A stretch of DNA of 64,000 bases from Burkholderiales bacterium RIFCSPHIGHO2_01_FULL_63_240 (GCA_001770725.1 MERU01000004.1:372001-436000); one strand, 5' to 3'. Positions 40,943 to 50,292 are shown, counted from the first letter of the stretch. Notes: generated by a model not told the origin, from the letters alone. A program made the numbers and translations.

Positions 40943-41824
40943 TCAGAACCCCAACTGCGCCGACAGGTACAGGCTGCGCTGACTCGGCTTGTCGGCAATG
41001 TTGCCCAGCTCCAGCCAGGCCGCGGTCAGGCTCAGGTTGCGGTGCGGGAACCAGGCGACGAAGGCGTCCCAGGCGTTCTCTTCCTTGAAGGCGCTGAGCC
41101 GGTCAGGCTTGGCGCGCCACTCCGCGCCCACGGCCAGGTCGTCGCGCAGCAGCACCGCCAGGCTGGCCTCGGGCATCAGCTGGTGCCGGTTGCCCAGGTC
41201 GCCACCAAAGCCCAGGATGCCAAACTGGTTGGCCCGCGTGGCGCGCAAAGTCAGGTTGCCCAGCACGTTGCGCCCCCATGCGGCCCCCAACCAGAGCTTG
41301 GTGGCGGCCACGTACCAGTCGGTGTCGGAGCCCCTCGTGGCGCCCAGCAAGGTCGGCACGAGCTTGAAGTCCTCGTTGTGCTTGTGCTGAAAGCCGACGC
41401 TCACCTGCGGCCACCAGACGTCCTGGTCGTAGACGGCATCGCCCAGCACGCGCACCTTGGCGCCCAGCACGTTCATCTGCGCACTCTTGCCGGGCACGGT
41501 GTCGCTGAACTTGAAGCTCCAGCGCGCCATCGAGACCTCGACGCGGTTCTTCACGCCCACGGCCACGCCCTGGATGTTGAGGTTGAACTTGCCCTGAGTG
41601 CGGATGTGGGTGGCGTACGCAGACGCCCCCACCTGGTCGCTGCTGCCGTGGCCGCCGATGACCGCCCAGGGCGTGAGGCCGCCACCTGCCGCACCCTCGA
41701 CCTGAGAGACCCCCGAGGTGGCCAGCAGGCGATCACCCGCCCAGGCCGGGGCACCGGCAAGCAGCCACGCCATGGCCACCAGGCGCCAGGTGTTGAGGGG
41801 CAAGGACAGGGACGGTGAACGCAT
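40943..41824 (-). CDS. DUF3034 family exported protein (porin-like beta barrel)
   Basis: A 293-residue protein with a cleavable signal peptide ending at GAPAWA before GDRLLATSG. The mature part is rich in alternating-pattern strands (for example FNLNIQGVAVGVKNRVEVSM and NRHQLMPEASLAVLLRDDLA) and ends in Phe (LYLSAQLGF), the usual signal for outer-membrane beta-barrel insertion. ATG 41824 has a strong GGAGGA site seven bases upstream. DUF3034 genes commonly lie next to the haemoglobin / cupredoxin / GGDEF-EAL cluster found here on the other strand. No function is established. Confidence 0.8.
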   Translation of the reverse strand: MRSPSLSLPLNTWRLVAMAWLLAGAPAWAGDRLLATSGVSQVEGAAGGGLTPWAVIGGHGSSDQVGASAYATHIRTQGKFNLNIQGVAVGVKNRVEVSMARWSFKFSDTVPGKSAQMNVLGAKVRVLGDAVYDQDVWWPQVSVGFQHKHNEDFKLVPTLLGATRGSDTDWYVAATKLWLGAAWGRNVLGNLTLRATRANQFGILGFGGDLGNRHQLMPEASLAVLLRDDLAVGAEWRAKPDRLSAFKEENAWDAFVAWFPHRNLSLTAAWLELGNIADKPSQRSLYLSAQLGF

Positions 41825-41985
41825 CGACGGATCCTCCAGCCAGCGAGCCATCGCCAGGCTGGGGTGCATCTTCGCGTGAATCCGGCGCGGACATCTTCAG
41901 AAGTAGCCCCCTCCCGCCCCCATTCACGAGGAAACACCCATGCTCAAAAATGACACAGTGGAGATCATTGTCAGGAGTGATGTGC

Positions 41986-42447
41986 ATGTCTCCCCCCCAC
42001 CTGCTTGCTCGCATCCGGCGCCAGCTGAGCTTGGCGCTGCTTGCGCTCGCCCTGCCGCTGGCCGCATGCACCAGCGCCGCCCCTGCTCCACCGCTCTACC
42101 AGCAGCTGGGCGGGGTTGAAAACATCGAGGCGGTCAGCCGCGCGATGATTCAGCGCATGTCCACCGACCCGCGCACCAAGCGCACGTTTGACGGCATCAA
42201 CCTGCGCACGCTCTCGGCGAGCCTGGCGGCCCACCTCTGCAAGGTGGCCGATGGCCCCTGCGTGTACGAGGGCGAAACCATGCGCAATGCCCACGCCGAC
42301 CTGGGCCTGGGTGGCTCCGAGTTCGAGACCGTGGTCCAGATCCTGAGGGACGAGCTTGACCGCACGGGCGTCAGCCAGGCCGCCAAGAACGAGCTGCTGC
42401 GCAGGCTGGCCCCCAGCCGCCGCGACATCGTCACCGCCGATCGCTGA
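41986..42447 (+). CDS. Exported group 1 truncated haemoglobin (lipoprotein)
   Basis: A 153-residue protein with a lipoprotein signal: RIRRQ, a hydrophobic core and lipobox LAAC (Cys 28), so the globin is probably membrane-anchored outside the cytoplasm. The globin part reads YQQLGGVENIEAVSRAMIQR, then AAHLCKVADGPCVYEGETMR, with the proximal haem-ligand His 103 in NAHADLGLGG. Truncated haemoglobins bind O2, NO or CO and are normally cytosolic, so export is unusual. ATG 41986 is chosen because AGGAG (41973-41977) sits 8 bases upstream. The cupredoxin-like gene follows after 11 bp. Confidence 0.85.
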   Translation: MSPPHLLARIRRQLSLALLALALPLAACTSAAPAPPLYQQLGGVENIEAVSRAMIQRMSTDPRTKRTFDGINLRTLSASLAAHLCKVADGPCVYEGETMRNAHADLGLGGSEFETVVQILRDELDRTGVSQAAKNELLRRLAPSRRDIVTADR

Positions 42448-42458
42448 AAGGGCCTCGC

Positions 42459-43082
42459 ATGCTGAAGCACCCGTTCTGCCCAAGCCTTCGCTTCCTCGGC
42501 ATCCTGCTGATGGGCATGGCTTGTGGCCCTGCCTTCGCCGCCCCCGTGAACTTCAGCGTGATCGACGCCAACGGCTCGGCGTTGGCCGACGCCGTGGTCG
42601 CCGTCGAGCTTGCTGGCGCTCGGCCCACCGCCCCACCTGGCACCCAGGCTGAAATGGGGCAACGCAACCGCGCCTTCGTGCCGACCCTCCTGGTGGTGCA
42701 GACCGGCACGGCGGTGTCGTTCCCGAATTTCGACACCGTCCGCCACCACATCTATTCCTTCTCGTCGGCCAAACCGTTCGAGATCAAGCTCTACGCAGGC
42801 ACGCCCGCCGCACCGGTGGTGTTCGACAAGGCCGGCACGGCCATCCTGGGTTGCAACATCCACGACCGCATGGCCGCCTTCATCCACGTCGTCAACACCC
42901 CGCACTTCGCCATCACGCGCAAGGACGGGGTCGCCACGCTCGACCTGCCTGCAGGCGAGCACACCCTGCAGGTCTGGCACGCACAGATGGGTGACAAGCA
43001 GTTGCCACAGCGCCAGGGCCTGAAGGTCCAGGCCGCAGGCGGCACCCACGTCGTCCGCCTTGGAGGTGCGGGCAAGCCATGA
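42459..43082 (+). CDS. Cupredoxin-like periplasmic protein ('methylamine utilisation' type)
   Basis: A 207-residue exported protein with a signal peptide ending ACGPAFA before APVNFSV. It keeps what look like type 1 copper ligands: His 96 or 97 (TVRHHIYSF), Cys 132, His 135 and Met 138 in GCNIHDRM, the C-x2-H-x2-M spacing of plastocyanin-like sites. A C-terminal beta sandwich follows. Such proteins are often annotated as methylamine utilisation proteins, but no mau genes are nearby. A periplasmic electron or copper carrier is more likely. It overlaps the GGDEF-EAL gene by 4 bp (ATGA), so the three-gene set is probably one operon. Confidence 0.82.
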   Translation: MLKHPFCPSLRFLGILLMGMACGPAFAAPVNFSVIDANGSALADAVVAVELAGARPTAPPGTQAEMGQRNRAFVPTLLVVQTGTAVSFPNFDTVRHHIYSFSSAKPFEIKLYAGTPAAPVVFDKAGTAILGCNIHDRMAAFIHVVNTPHFAITRKDGVATLDLPAGEHTLQVWHAQMGDKQLPQRQGLKVQAAGGTHVVRLGGAGKP

Positions 43083-45517
43083 ACACCGGCGGCAGTACCC
43101 AGACCGATGCGCTGCCATTGCGACGCCGACTGGCGTTTCGCATCGTCGCGCTCTTCCTGGGCCTGCTGCTGGGGGTGCAGGTCATCACCTTCGCGCTCGT
43201 GCAGCGCAGCATCGACCACAACGCCCGGGAGCTGCTGGGCGCTTCGCTCGACCTGGGCGAGCAGGTGTTCAGGCGCCTGCTCAGGCAAAGCGCCACCCAC
43301 CTGAGCGAATCGACCCGCCTGCTGGCTGCCGACTATGGCTTCCGCGAAGCCCTGTCCAGCGGCGACACCGAAACCCTCGTCTCGGCCCTGGAGAACCACG
43401 GCGAGCGCGCAGGCGCCGGTTTTTCGATCATCACCGACGCGCAGGGAGAGATCCAGGCAGGCACGCGTGCCGACGTCAAGGAGATGGCCAACCTGGTCAA
43501 ACGTGCCATCGAGCGAGCCGACTCGACCGAGGACCCGGGCGCTTCGGGCTTGATCGTTCCTGTTGGCAAGCAGGTTCACCAACTGGTGGCGGTGCCGATC
43601 CGCGCGCCCCTGACCATTGGCTGGGTGGTCATGGGCTTTCAGCTCGATGAGCGGCTGGTTCGCGACATGAAGCAGCTCACCGACATGAGCCTGGTCATCG
43701 TCACCCGCACCCACAGCGGTGGCTGGCAGGCCGCCTTGTCTTTGCTCGACGAAACCGCCCAGCAGTCCCTGCTGAGTCAGTGGATGCCTGCGGCATCTGC
43801 TTCGGCGGCCAGCGGCGCGAACCGCATGTCCTTCGATTTGCCCCATGGTCTCCATGTGGCCCGCCTGCATCCGCTGGGCGACTCCGTGCAGACGCCTGTC
43901 TATGCCGTGATGCTGCGCTCCGTGGACGAGGCGGTCGCGCCCTTTCGGCAACTGCAGTGGGCCATCCTCGTGCTCAACGGCATTGGTGTGCTCGCCTTCG
44001 CCATCGGCAGCGCCGTGACCGCCAACCGCATCACAACGCCGGTCACCACCCTCACCAGACTGGCCACCCGCCTGGCCCGTGGCGACTTCGACGCGCCCAT
44101 CCCGCCCCATGGACACGACGAGATCGGCGAACTGGCCGACGCCTTCGAGTCGATGCGCCAAGCCGTCCACCGACGCGAAGACGAGATCCGCCGCAGCGGC
44201 CTGACCGACGCCCTCACCCGCCTGCCCAACCGGGCAGGCTTCACCCTGGCCGTGCGAGAAGCCGTGGCCCGGGCCGTGGCACAGAACACCGGCTGCGCCG
44301 TCGTCATGCTCAACCTCGACCGCTTCCGTCACGTCAACAACGTGCTGGGCACGGACGCAGGCGACCAGCTGCTGCAACGCGTGGCCCGCCTGCTGCGCGA
44401 GGGCCTGAGCGAAGCCGATCACACCGTGGCGCGGCTCGGTGGCGACGAATTCGCCATCCTGCTGCGCCACGGCAACGTCGACGACGCACTGGCCGTCTCG
44501 AGGCAGGTTCAAAAGGGGCTGGAGGCCACCATCGACCTCAATGGCAGCACGGTCGACCTGGGGGCCGGCATCGGCATCGCCGCCTGCCCGGCCCACGCCA
44601 CCGACGACGCCAACCTGATGCGGCGGGCCGAGCTGGCCATGCACCATGCCAAACAGGCGCAAACGGGCCACGCCATCTTCCGCCCCGAACTGGACGTCAA
44701 GTCGGACGCGGCGCTGTCGCTGCTGGGCGAGCTGCGCCAGGCCGTCGAGCACCGTGAGTTCCGGCTTTTCCTGCAACCCAAGGTGTGCCTGCAAAGCGGC
44801 CGCGTGGTGGGCGCAGAAGCCCTGATCCGCTGGGCCCACCCCACGCGGGGCATGGTGCCGCCGGGCCTGTTCATCCCCTTTGCGGAGCAGTCGGGCTTCA
44901 TCCGCCAGATCACCAGTTGGCTGCTGGTCGAGTCCATGCGCACCTGGCGCATGTGCGCCGACCAGGGCCTGACCTTGCAGATGTCGATCAACCTGTCGGC
45001 CCGCGACCTGATCGACCCCGACCTGCCCGCGCGCGTCGGCGCCCTGCTGCACGAACACCACGTGCCCCCGAGCGCGATGTGCCTGGAGATCACCGAGAGC
45101 GCGATCATGGACGACCCCAATCGCGCGCAGCAGACGCTCGAGCAGTTCCACGACATGGGCCTGCAGATGTCGATCGACGACTTCGGAACCGGGTATTCGT
45201 CGCTGGCCTACCTCAAGCGCCTGCCCGTGCACGAGCTCAAGATCGATCGCTCGTTCGTGATGAACATGCACCACGACGCACAGGACGCCAAGATCGTGCG
45301 CTCGGTGGTCGACCTGGCCCACAACCTGGGCCTGAAGGTGACGGCAGAAGGGCTGGAGGAAGGCGCTGCCTGGGGCTTGTTGGGCGAGCTCGGCTGCGAC
45401 ATCGCCCAAGGCTACTGGATTGCCAAACCGATGCCGGCGGAGCACCTGCCCGCGTGGGTGGCGGGATGGGTGGCGCCAACGCTGCACACAGAGGTCGACG
45501 CGGCTGCAAGCATTTGA
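43079..45517 (+). CDS. Membrane receptor with HAMP, GGDEF and EAL domains
   Basis: An 812-residue inner-membrane protein. One membrane helix near 20-40 is followed by an extracytoplasmic sensor of about 260 residues, a second helix (WAILVLNGIGVLAFAIGSAV) and a HAMP linker (ITTPVTTLTRLATRLARGDF). GGDEF is intact (ARLGGDEFAILL, about 454-458) but the inhibitory RxxD is absent. EAL appears intact (GAEALIRW, NLSARDL, EITESAIM, IDDFGTGYSS, KIDRSFV, AEGLEE). The net activity cannot be read from the sequence. It is translationally coupled to the cupredoxin-like gene, which suggests that the periplasmic haem/copper proteins feed this sensor. Confidence 0.9.
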   Translation: MNTGGSTQTDALPLRRRLAFRIVALFLGLLLGVQVITFALVQRSIDHNARELLGASLDLGEQVFRRLLRQSATHLSESTRLLAADYGFREALSSGDTETLVSALENHGERAGAGFSIITDAQGEIQAGTRADVKEMANLVKRAIERADSTEDPGASGLIVPVGKQVHQLVAVPIRAPLTIGWVVMGFQLDERLVRDMKQLTDMSLVIVTRTHSGGWQAALSLLDETAQQSLLSQWMPAASASAASGANRMSFDLPHGLHVARLHPLGDSVQTPVYAVMLRSVDEAVAPFRQLQWAILVLNGIGVLAFAIGSAVTANRITTPVTTLTRLATRLARGDFDAPIPPHGHDEIGELADAFESMRQAVHRREDEIRRSGLTDALTRLPNRAGFTLAVREAVARAVAQNTGCAVVMLNLDRFRHVNNVLGTDAGDQLLQRVARLLREGLSEADHTVARLGGDEFAILLRHGNVDDALAVSRQVQKGLEATIDLNGSTVDLGAGIGIAACPAHATDDANLMRRAELAMHHAKQAQTGHAIFRPELDVKSDAALSLLGELRQAVEHREFRLFLQPKVCLQSGRVVGAEALIRWAHPTRGMVPPGLFIPFAEQSGFIRQITSWLLVESMRTWRMCADQGLTLQMSINLSARDLIDPDLPARVGALLHEHHVPPSAMCLEITESAIMDDPNRAQQTLEQFHDMGLQMSIDDFGTGYSSLAYLKRLPVHELKIDRSFVMNMHHDAQDAKIVRSVVDLAHNLGLKVTAEGLEEGAAWGLLGELGCDIAQGYWIAKPMPAEHLPAWVAGWVAPTLHTEVDAAASI

Positions 45518-45568
45518 AGCCGCAGCGGGCACAACAGGGTCGTGTGCAGGGACATCAAAGCTGTGACT

Positions 45569-45723
45569 TAAAGCTGTAGTTTGCACTTCGGTTTAAGCAC
45601 GAAATTGCACTTTTGTCTTGCTCGCCATCTGCTCTGCCCAGGCAGGCGGTCATTGGTTCAGTCCGACTTTAAACTCAGACTTTGCACCTTGTCAGCAAGC
45701 TGCATTAAGCATTGCACTTTGTC
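45569..45723. repeat. Imperfect duplicated block with four TTGCAC(T/C)TT elements at the island's left edge
   Basis: In the 345-bp gap 45518-45862, which has no convincing gene, TTGCACTT-type octamers occur at 45581, 45605, 45682 and 45712, all in the same orientation. They form two related blocks, about 45569-45617 and 45669-45723. In each, a TTAAA-like word precedes one element, then comes TTAAGCA or TTTAAGCA, then a second element continuing as TTGCACTT(T)TGTC. The block lies exactly where the conserved core genes end. It could be an operator array for the TIR-KAP gene or the remains of an attachment site; no matching copy was noticed at the other end of the visible island. Confidence 0.55.
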
Positions 45724-45862
45724 GCGCCTGTGCAGGTACATCCCGTACATAGCAGACGCCTCAGCGCCAGACGGTCGCGCTGGCGGAATCCCCGCCTCAT
45801 GCGCGACGCTGCGTCGATAATGTTGAGGCCACAGTGGTAGACAACAAAACAGGGAGTGCACC

Positions 45863-48800
45863 TTGCAAGCGAAAGAGGACAACACGCCGACCGACGTCTT
45901 TCTTTCCTACCGGGAGGGCGAAACCCGAGTCCCGGAGATCAACGCCTGGCTCAAGCAGCGCGGCGTGCGGACGCACTACTTCCATGACACGGTCGGGCTT
46001 GGGGAGCCGATCGACGAAGCTCGCGCACTGCGCGAGTCACGCTGCATGGTGGTGTTTCTCGGGGATCGGGGCTGGGGCAATACCCAACGAAGCCAGGTGG
46101 CCGAGTTCCAGGCGTCGGGTCGGCGTGTTCTCCCGGTCCTGATTGGCAATCCATCCGAGACAGAGAAGCTCGACTTCGACGGACTCTTCAGCCAGCGGCT
46201 CTATCTGGACATGCGGGCCCACGATGACCGTAAGCTCGAGGAACTGCTCCACGCCATCCGCTCAGCGGTCCAAAACACAGGCGCGGAGCCCGAGCGGTCC
46301 GAATCCGATCGCATGTCTGCCCAGGCATCCAGCGATGCGAATATGGATCACCCCACCAGCGTGCGCCTCGCCCAATTGCTGCACATCCTCAAGGACGGCA
46401 GCGATCGGGAGCGGCTGGACGCGCTGAGGCAGATCAACGGACTGCACACCAACGACCGCGGCGCCCTCGCCCACATCCTGCGCAGGCACTTGCGCGGCGA
46501 CTTCGCCGTCGGGACCGAGGACAACTTCGCTGCGGCCGTCCGCTCGCCTAAGCGCCTGGCCTCGATCCGGTCATGGATGCTCAGCGCGCTGATACAGCTG
46601 GATGCTGAAGGCAACGCCGACCTGATCGGCCAGCACCTGCAGGAGTCGTTCGAGCCAGATCGCAACGTGCGGTTCTGGACGCTGGCCGGGCTCTACGGCA
46701 GGAACGTGAGCTATGAGCACGACGCGACCGTCAATGCCCTGGCTGACTCCGAGCCCGAGATCCGCCTGCTGGCCGAGCTGATGCGCAGTTCGTCGGACCC
46801 CAAGCTCGTAGCCGAGCTCACGGAACGGCTCCAATCCGAAGACTTCGAGACGGTGTGGCAGGTGTTGCGCGCCTTGCGGATCGTTCCGGTGCCGCCGCTG
46901 GCCCCGGTGCTCAGCGAGATGCTGTTCTCGTCGGCCAGCGGGACGGCACTCGCGTATGACGTGCTCTACGCCTTCACCCCGCTGCCCATGGCCACGGCGG
47001 CGGCGCCTATCCTGCTGGATCGATGGACATCGGCCCGGGTGACCAAGGAGATCGTCACGACCACGGCCGGCTCGGCCTACCAGGCAGGTGAGCACTTCGT
47101 GAATCTGCTGAGCCTACTGGTTCCCGCAGAAACGATCGGCGCGCTCAAGCAATGCCTGGCTGACCCGCGGCTACGGTACTCGGCGGAGCAGTTGCTGAAC
47201 CAGCTGCACCGACTGAACGATGAGACGGCCAGCCGCGCGCGGCACCGGCCGGGGTTCCACAGCGACAAGCCGGGCGACACCACTGATCGCCTGGGCATCA
47301 CCGCCGAGGCCAGGACCTTTGCCGCCATCATGACGGCGCACGACGTCAGCCCCCCGCTGGCCATCGGCCTGTTCGGCGACTGGGGGTCGGGCAAGAGCTT
47401 CTTCATGGGCGAGATGCGGCGCCAGTCGGAAGCCTTCTCTGACCAGGCCAAGCGTGACGACAGTTCGCCCTTCTGCGCGCAGGTGGAGCACATCGAGTTC
47501 AACGCCTGGCACTACGCCGACAGCAACCTGTGGGCGAGTCTGGTGAGCTGCATGCTAGAAAAGCTGCACGGCCGGGTTAACGGCCTCAAGACGCCGGCCG
47601 AGGAACGCGCAGAGATCGAGCGGCAGATGCTGCAGGCGGTGCAGGCCCAGCAGACCGCAGTGCTCAAGGCGGATCAGGCCGCCGAGGACCTGCGCAGGAA
47701 GAGCGAGCAGTTGGCGGCGGCGGAAGCCGAGCGCCACCAGCGCCCCGTCAAGCTCACTGAGCTCGGTGCGACAGACTGGAAGCGTCTGATCGACAAGGAC
47801 GCGAACGCGAAAGAAGCCATCGCGACCATCGCGAAGCGACTCGGCATGGGCGACCTCATGGCCGCCACGACAGACTGGCAGGCCGCACTGTCGGAGCTTC
47901 GTTCCCAGACCGAAGTCAGCGTGAGCCTTGCCCGGGCCATCACCACGGAGTCGCGCAAGCCGCTGTGGCTGGCCCTCGTTGCTGCGGCCCTTGCCATCCC
48001 ATTCATTGCCGTGCTGGCGAACCACTGGGTGGCAACCGATCAAACCTGGCTCGTCAAGCTCGGCGCGATCACTGCGCAGATCACGGCCGTGCTCGCCGGC
48101 TCAGCCGCTTGGCTGCGCAAGGCGATGGCGAGCTTCAGCGATCGCAGGAAGGAATTGGAAGCCGCCCGGGACTGGGTGAACCAGCTCCTGCAGGCCAAAC
48201 GCGAGGAGGTCCCGGCGGCGGAGACCCAGCTGAAGGCCGAAGTCGAGGAGGCCAAGGCCGCCAAGATGGCGGCCGACGCACAGGTCGCCGCAGCCCAGGG
48301 CGAAATTACCCGACTGGAGACCGAGCGCGAGAAGATCAGCCTGGCGCGCTTCCTGAGCGACCGTCACAAGTCCGACGACTACCGCAAGCAACTGGGCATC
48401 TTCACGACGATCAGGCGCGACTTCGAGATCCTAGTCGATCGACTCAAGCCCATCCCGGGACAGCGCGCGCAGCTTGATCGTATCGTGCTGTACATCGACG
48501 ATCTGGACCGGTGCCCCGCCGACAAGGTGGTCGAGGTGCTCCAGGCCGTCCACCTATTGCTCGCCTACCCACTATTCGTGGTCGTGGTCGGCGTGGACTC
48601 GCGGTGGCTCCTGCACTCGTTGTCCAGCCACTTCAAGCAGTTCGACGAGCACGTCGCCCGGCTCAGCCGGGAGCAGGATGACGACGAATCGGAGCACTGG
48701 ACGGCCACGCCGCAGCACTACCTGGAGAAGATCTTCCAGATCCCCTACGCCCTCCGGCCGATGACGAACGGTGGCTTCGGGCAGATGATGGACGCCCTGC

Positions 48801-49510
48801 TCAAGCCGGCCGATGACGTGGGCGTCTTGCCGCCAGTCGCGTCCGATGCAACATCGGCGCAGCAGACCGCCCCTCCGTCAGACCCAAAGATCGCCAGCTT
48901 CGTGGCCATCCCCGAGGATCAGGCAAGCCGGCCAGCCCGTCAGCCCAATGACTCCTCAGGCTCCTTCGTACCGAAGGTGGTTGCCGAGGACAAGGAAGCA
49001 CCCGGGACAGCACCGCAAGAGGCAGGCGCTTCCAACGAGACGCAGACGACGGTCCTGGACGAAGCGGCGTTGACCATTCAGGCCTGGGAGACCGAGTACG
49101 CCAAGCGGCTGCGCGCGTTCATCCCCTCGCCCCGGGCTGCGAAGCGCTTCAGCAATATCTACCGCATCATGAAGGCCACGGTGCCTGCGAACGAGTTGGC
49201 ACGCTTCGAAGGATCCGCGAACTTCCCTGGCGAATTCCGGGTGGCGATGATCCTGCTGGCCCAACAGATCTCGTCGCCGCACCGCGCGGCGCAGTGGTTC
49301 GAATTCCTCGCTGAGCAGCCGCCTGAAGGCAGCTTGGGCGACGCGCTGCTCAGCCCGCGCACGAACCGAGCCTCCGTCATCAACTCGATCAAGGACGCAC
49401 TGGATGGCCTGCTCACTAACGATGCGAGGGAACTGCCAATCGAGCGGGTCCAGCATTGGCTGACCATCGTCGGCAGATTCTCGTTCGACCTCACGCGGCG
49501 CAGGAACTGA
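45863..49510 (+). CDS. TIR domain fused to HEAT-like region and KAP P-loop NTPase with membrane helices
   Basis: A 1215-residue protein. An N-terminal TIR domain (about 8-130) has DVFLSYREGE, and Glu 81 in RSQVAEF falls at the NADase glutamate position. A HEAT-like helical region follows (about 165-450). The KAP NTPase has Walker A FGDWGSGKSFF (about 503-514), Walker B IVLYIDDLDRCPADK (about 873-887), and two membrane helices inserted between them (about 702-750). A Pro/Ser-rich stretch and a helical C-terminus close the chain. KAP NTPases include PifA of plasmid F, which excludes phage T7; TIR domains in immunity degrade NAD. It is therefore a probable self-contained membrane-linked abortive-infection protein. 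Start TTG 45863 has AGGGAG six bases upstream. Confidence 0.82.
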   Translation: MQAKEDNTPTDVFLSYREGETRVPEINAWLKQRGVRTHYFHDTVGLGEPIDEARALRESRCMVVFLGDRGWGNTQRSQVAEFQASGRRVLPVLIGNPSETEKLDFDGLFSQRLYLDMRAHDDRKLEELLHAIRSAVQNTGAEPERSESDRMSAQASSDANMDHPTSVRLAQLLHILKDGSDRERLDALRQINGLHTNDRGALAHILRRHLRGDFAVGTEDNFAAAVRSPKRLASIRSWMLSALIQLDAEGNADLIGQHLQESFEPDRNVRFWTLAGLYGRNVSYEHDATVNALADSEPEIRLLAELMRSSSDPKLVAELTERLQSEDFETVWQVLRALRIVPVPPLAPVLSEMLFSSASGTALAYDVLYAFTPLPMATAAAPILLDRWTSARVTKEIVTTTAGSAYQAGEHFVNLLSLLVPAETIGALKQCLADPRLRYSAEQLLNQLHRLNDETASRARHRPGFHSDKPGDTTDRLGITAEARTFAAIMTAHDVSPPLAIGLFGDWGSGKSFFMGEMRRQSEAFSDQAKRDDSSPFCAQVEHIEFNAWHYADSNLWASLVSCMLEKLHGRVNGLKTPAEERAEIERQMLQAVQAQQTAVLKADQAAEDLRRKSEQLAAAEAERHQRPVKLTELGATDWKRLIDKDANAKEAIATIAKRLGMGDLMAATTDWQAALSELRSQTEVSVSLARAITTESRKPLWLALVAAALAIPFIAVLANHWVATDQTWLVKLGAITAQITAVLAGSAAWLRKAMASFSDRRKELEAARDWVNQLLQAKREEVPAAETQLKAEVEEAKAAKMAADAQVAAAQGEITRLETEREKISLARFLSDRHKSDDYRKQLGIFTTIRRDFEILVDRLKPIPGQRAQLDRIVLYIDDLDRCPADKVVEVLQAVHLLLAYPLFVVVVGVDSRWLLHSLSSHFKQFDEHVARLSREQDDDESEHWTATPQHYLEKIFQIPYALRPMTNGGFGQMMDALLKPADDVGVLPPVASDATSAQQTAPPSDPKIASFVAIPEDQASRPARQPNDSSGSFVPKVVAEDKEAPGTAPQEAGASNETQTTVLDEAALTIQAWETEYAKRLRAFIPSPRAAKRFSNIYRIMKATVPANELARFEGSANFPGEFRVAMILLAQQISSPHRAAQWFEFLAEQPPEGSLGDALLSPRTNRASVINSIKDALDGLLTNDARELPIERVQHWLTIVGRFSFDLTRRRN

Positions 49511-49563
49511 TTCACACTGGCAGCTCGGTCAGATTGAAATATCCGAGGCAGTTATATTGGTCC

Positions 49564-50292
49564 ATGTCTTGTCCCCACCAACCCATTGAATCGTCGCTGG
49601 ACCGCTGGCATGAATGCCACTGGCATCTGCACCAGATGGAAGGCAACTATCACGAGCCGGACGCCTTTCGATATGCTCTGAACTCGTTTATCCGCGCCAT
49701 TGCTGACGTACCGGAACTGCTGATAAAAAACCTGGAGCGACATGAATCTGTCCGCCGCGCGATCAAGCCTAAGCTCAAGGAGCTCCAGGCAACGACACTT
49801 TTCAGCACATTGCGTCTGAAGCGCAACTTCATCGTTCATCAGGGCATGCTTGAAGTAGACAGCCAGGGCAGCGTGAGAGCAATGGAAGGCACCAAGGTCA
49901 AGATCAGCTTCCCGTTTCGGGTTGAACCGTGGGAAAGCTCAGATGAGGCTTACGAACGATACAAGCAGGTCTGCCGAACCGACAAGTTCTGGCGTGGCAT
50001 CGGTCCTGATTGCGACTCCTCACCTGCCATCTGGCGGACATGGATGATCCCGCAGTTTCCCAATCGTGATCTGCTGGACGTTGCTTTCGAGGCTTGGAAG
50101 CTGGTCGGCGAATTGTTGTCGGCAACGGTGACTGAGTTTGGCGGTGATCCGCTCAATCTAACGATGCCATGTCGTCATGATCCGGAGCTGGTGCGCTTGA
50201 AACGCTATAGCCAGCGTGAATTTTTTCTAAGCGTTGATGGCATTGACCTGGACGAGAAAGCACGCAAGTGGCAAGAGGGCCGTGTCAAGTAA
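49564..50292 (+). CDS. Putative HEPN-like protein
   Basis: A 242-residue soluble protein. The N-terminal half is predicted helical and contains TLRLKRNFIVHQGML, in which Arg 87-x4-His 92 (R-N-F-I-V-H) matches the HEPN ribonuclease/toxin motif in the usual context of a helix followed by a hydrophobic turn. No nucleotidyltransferase (MNT) partner or antitoxin is evident beside it. ATG 49564 is used although the nearest purine-rich stretch (GAGG, 49545) is about 15 bases away. It lies 53 bp after the TIR-KAP gene and could be read from the same transcript. HEPN assignment rests on the motif and length only. Confidence 0.6.
   Translation: MSCPHQPIESSLDRWHECHWHLHQMEGNYHEPDAFRYALNSFIRAIADVPELLIKNLERHESVRRAIKPKLKELQATTLFSTLRLKRNFIVHQGMLEVDSQGSVRAMEGTKVKISFPFRVEPWESSDEAYERYKQVCRTDKFWRGIGPDCDSSPAIWRTWMIPQFPNRDLLDVAFEAWKLVGELLSATVTEFGGDPLNLTMPCRHDPELVRLKRYSQREFFLSVDGIDLDEKARKWQEGRVK

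Noticed and set aside
45650..45675. GGTTCAGTCC-like stretch considered as a tRNA T-arm marking an integration site
   Set aside because: No acceptor stem, anticodon arm or CCA-proximal pairing could be built around it.
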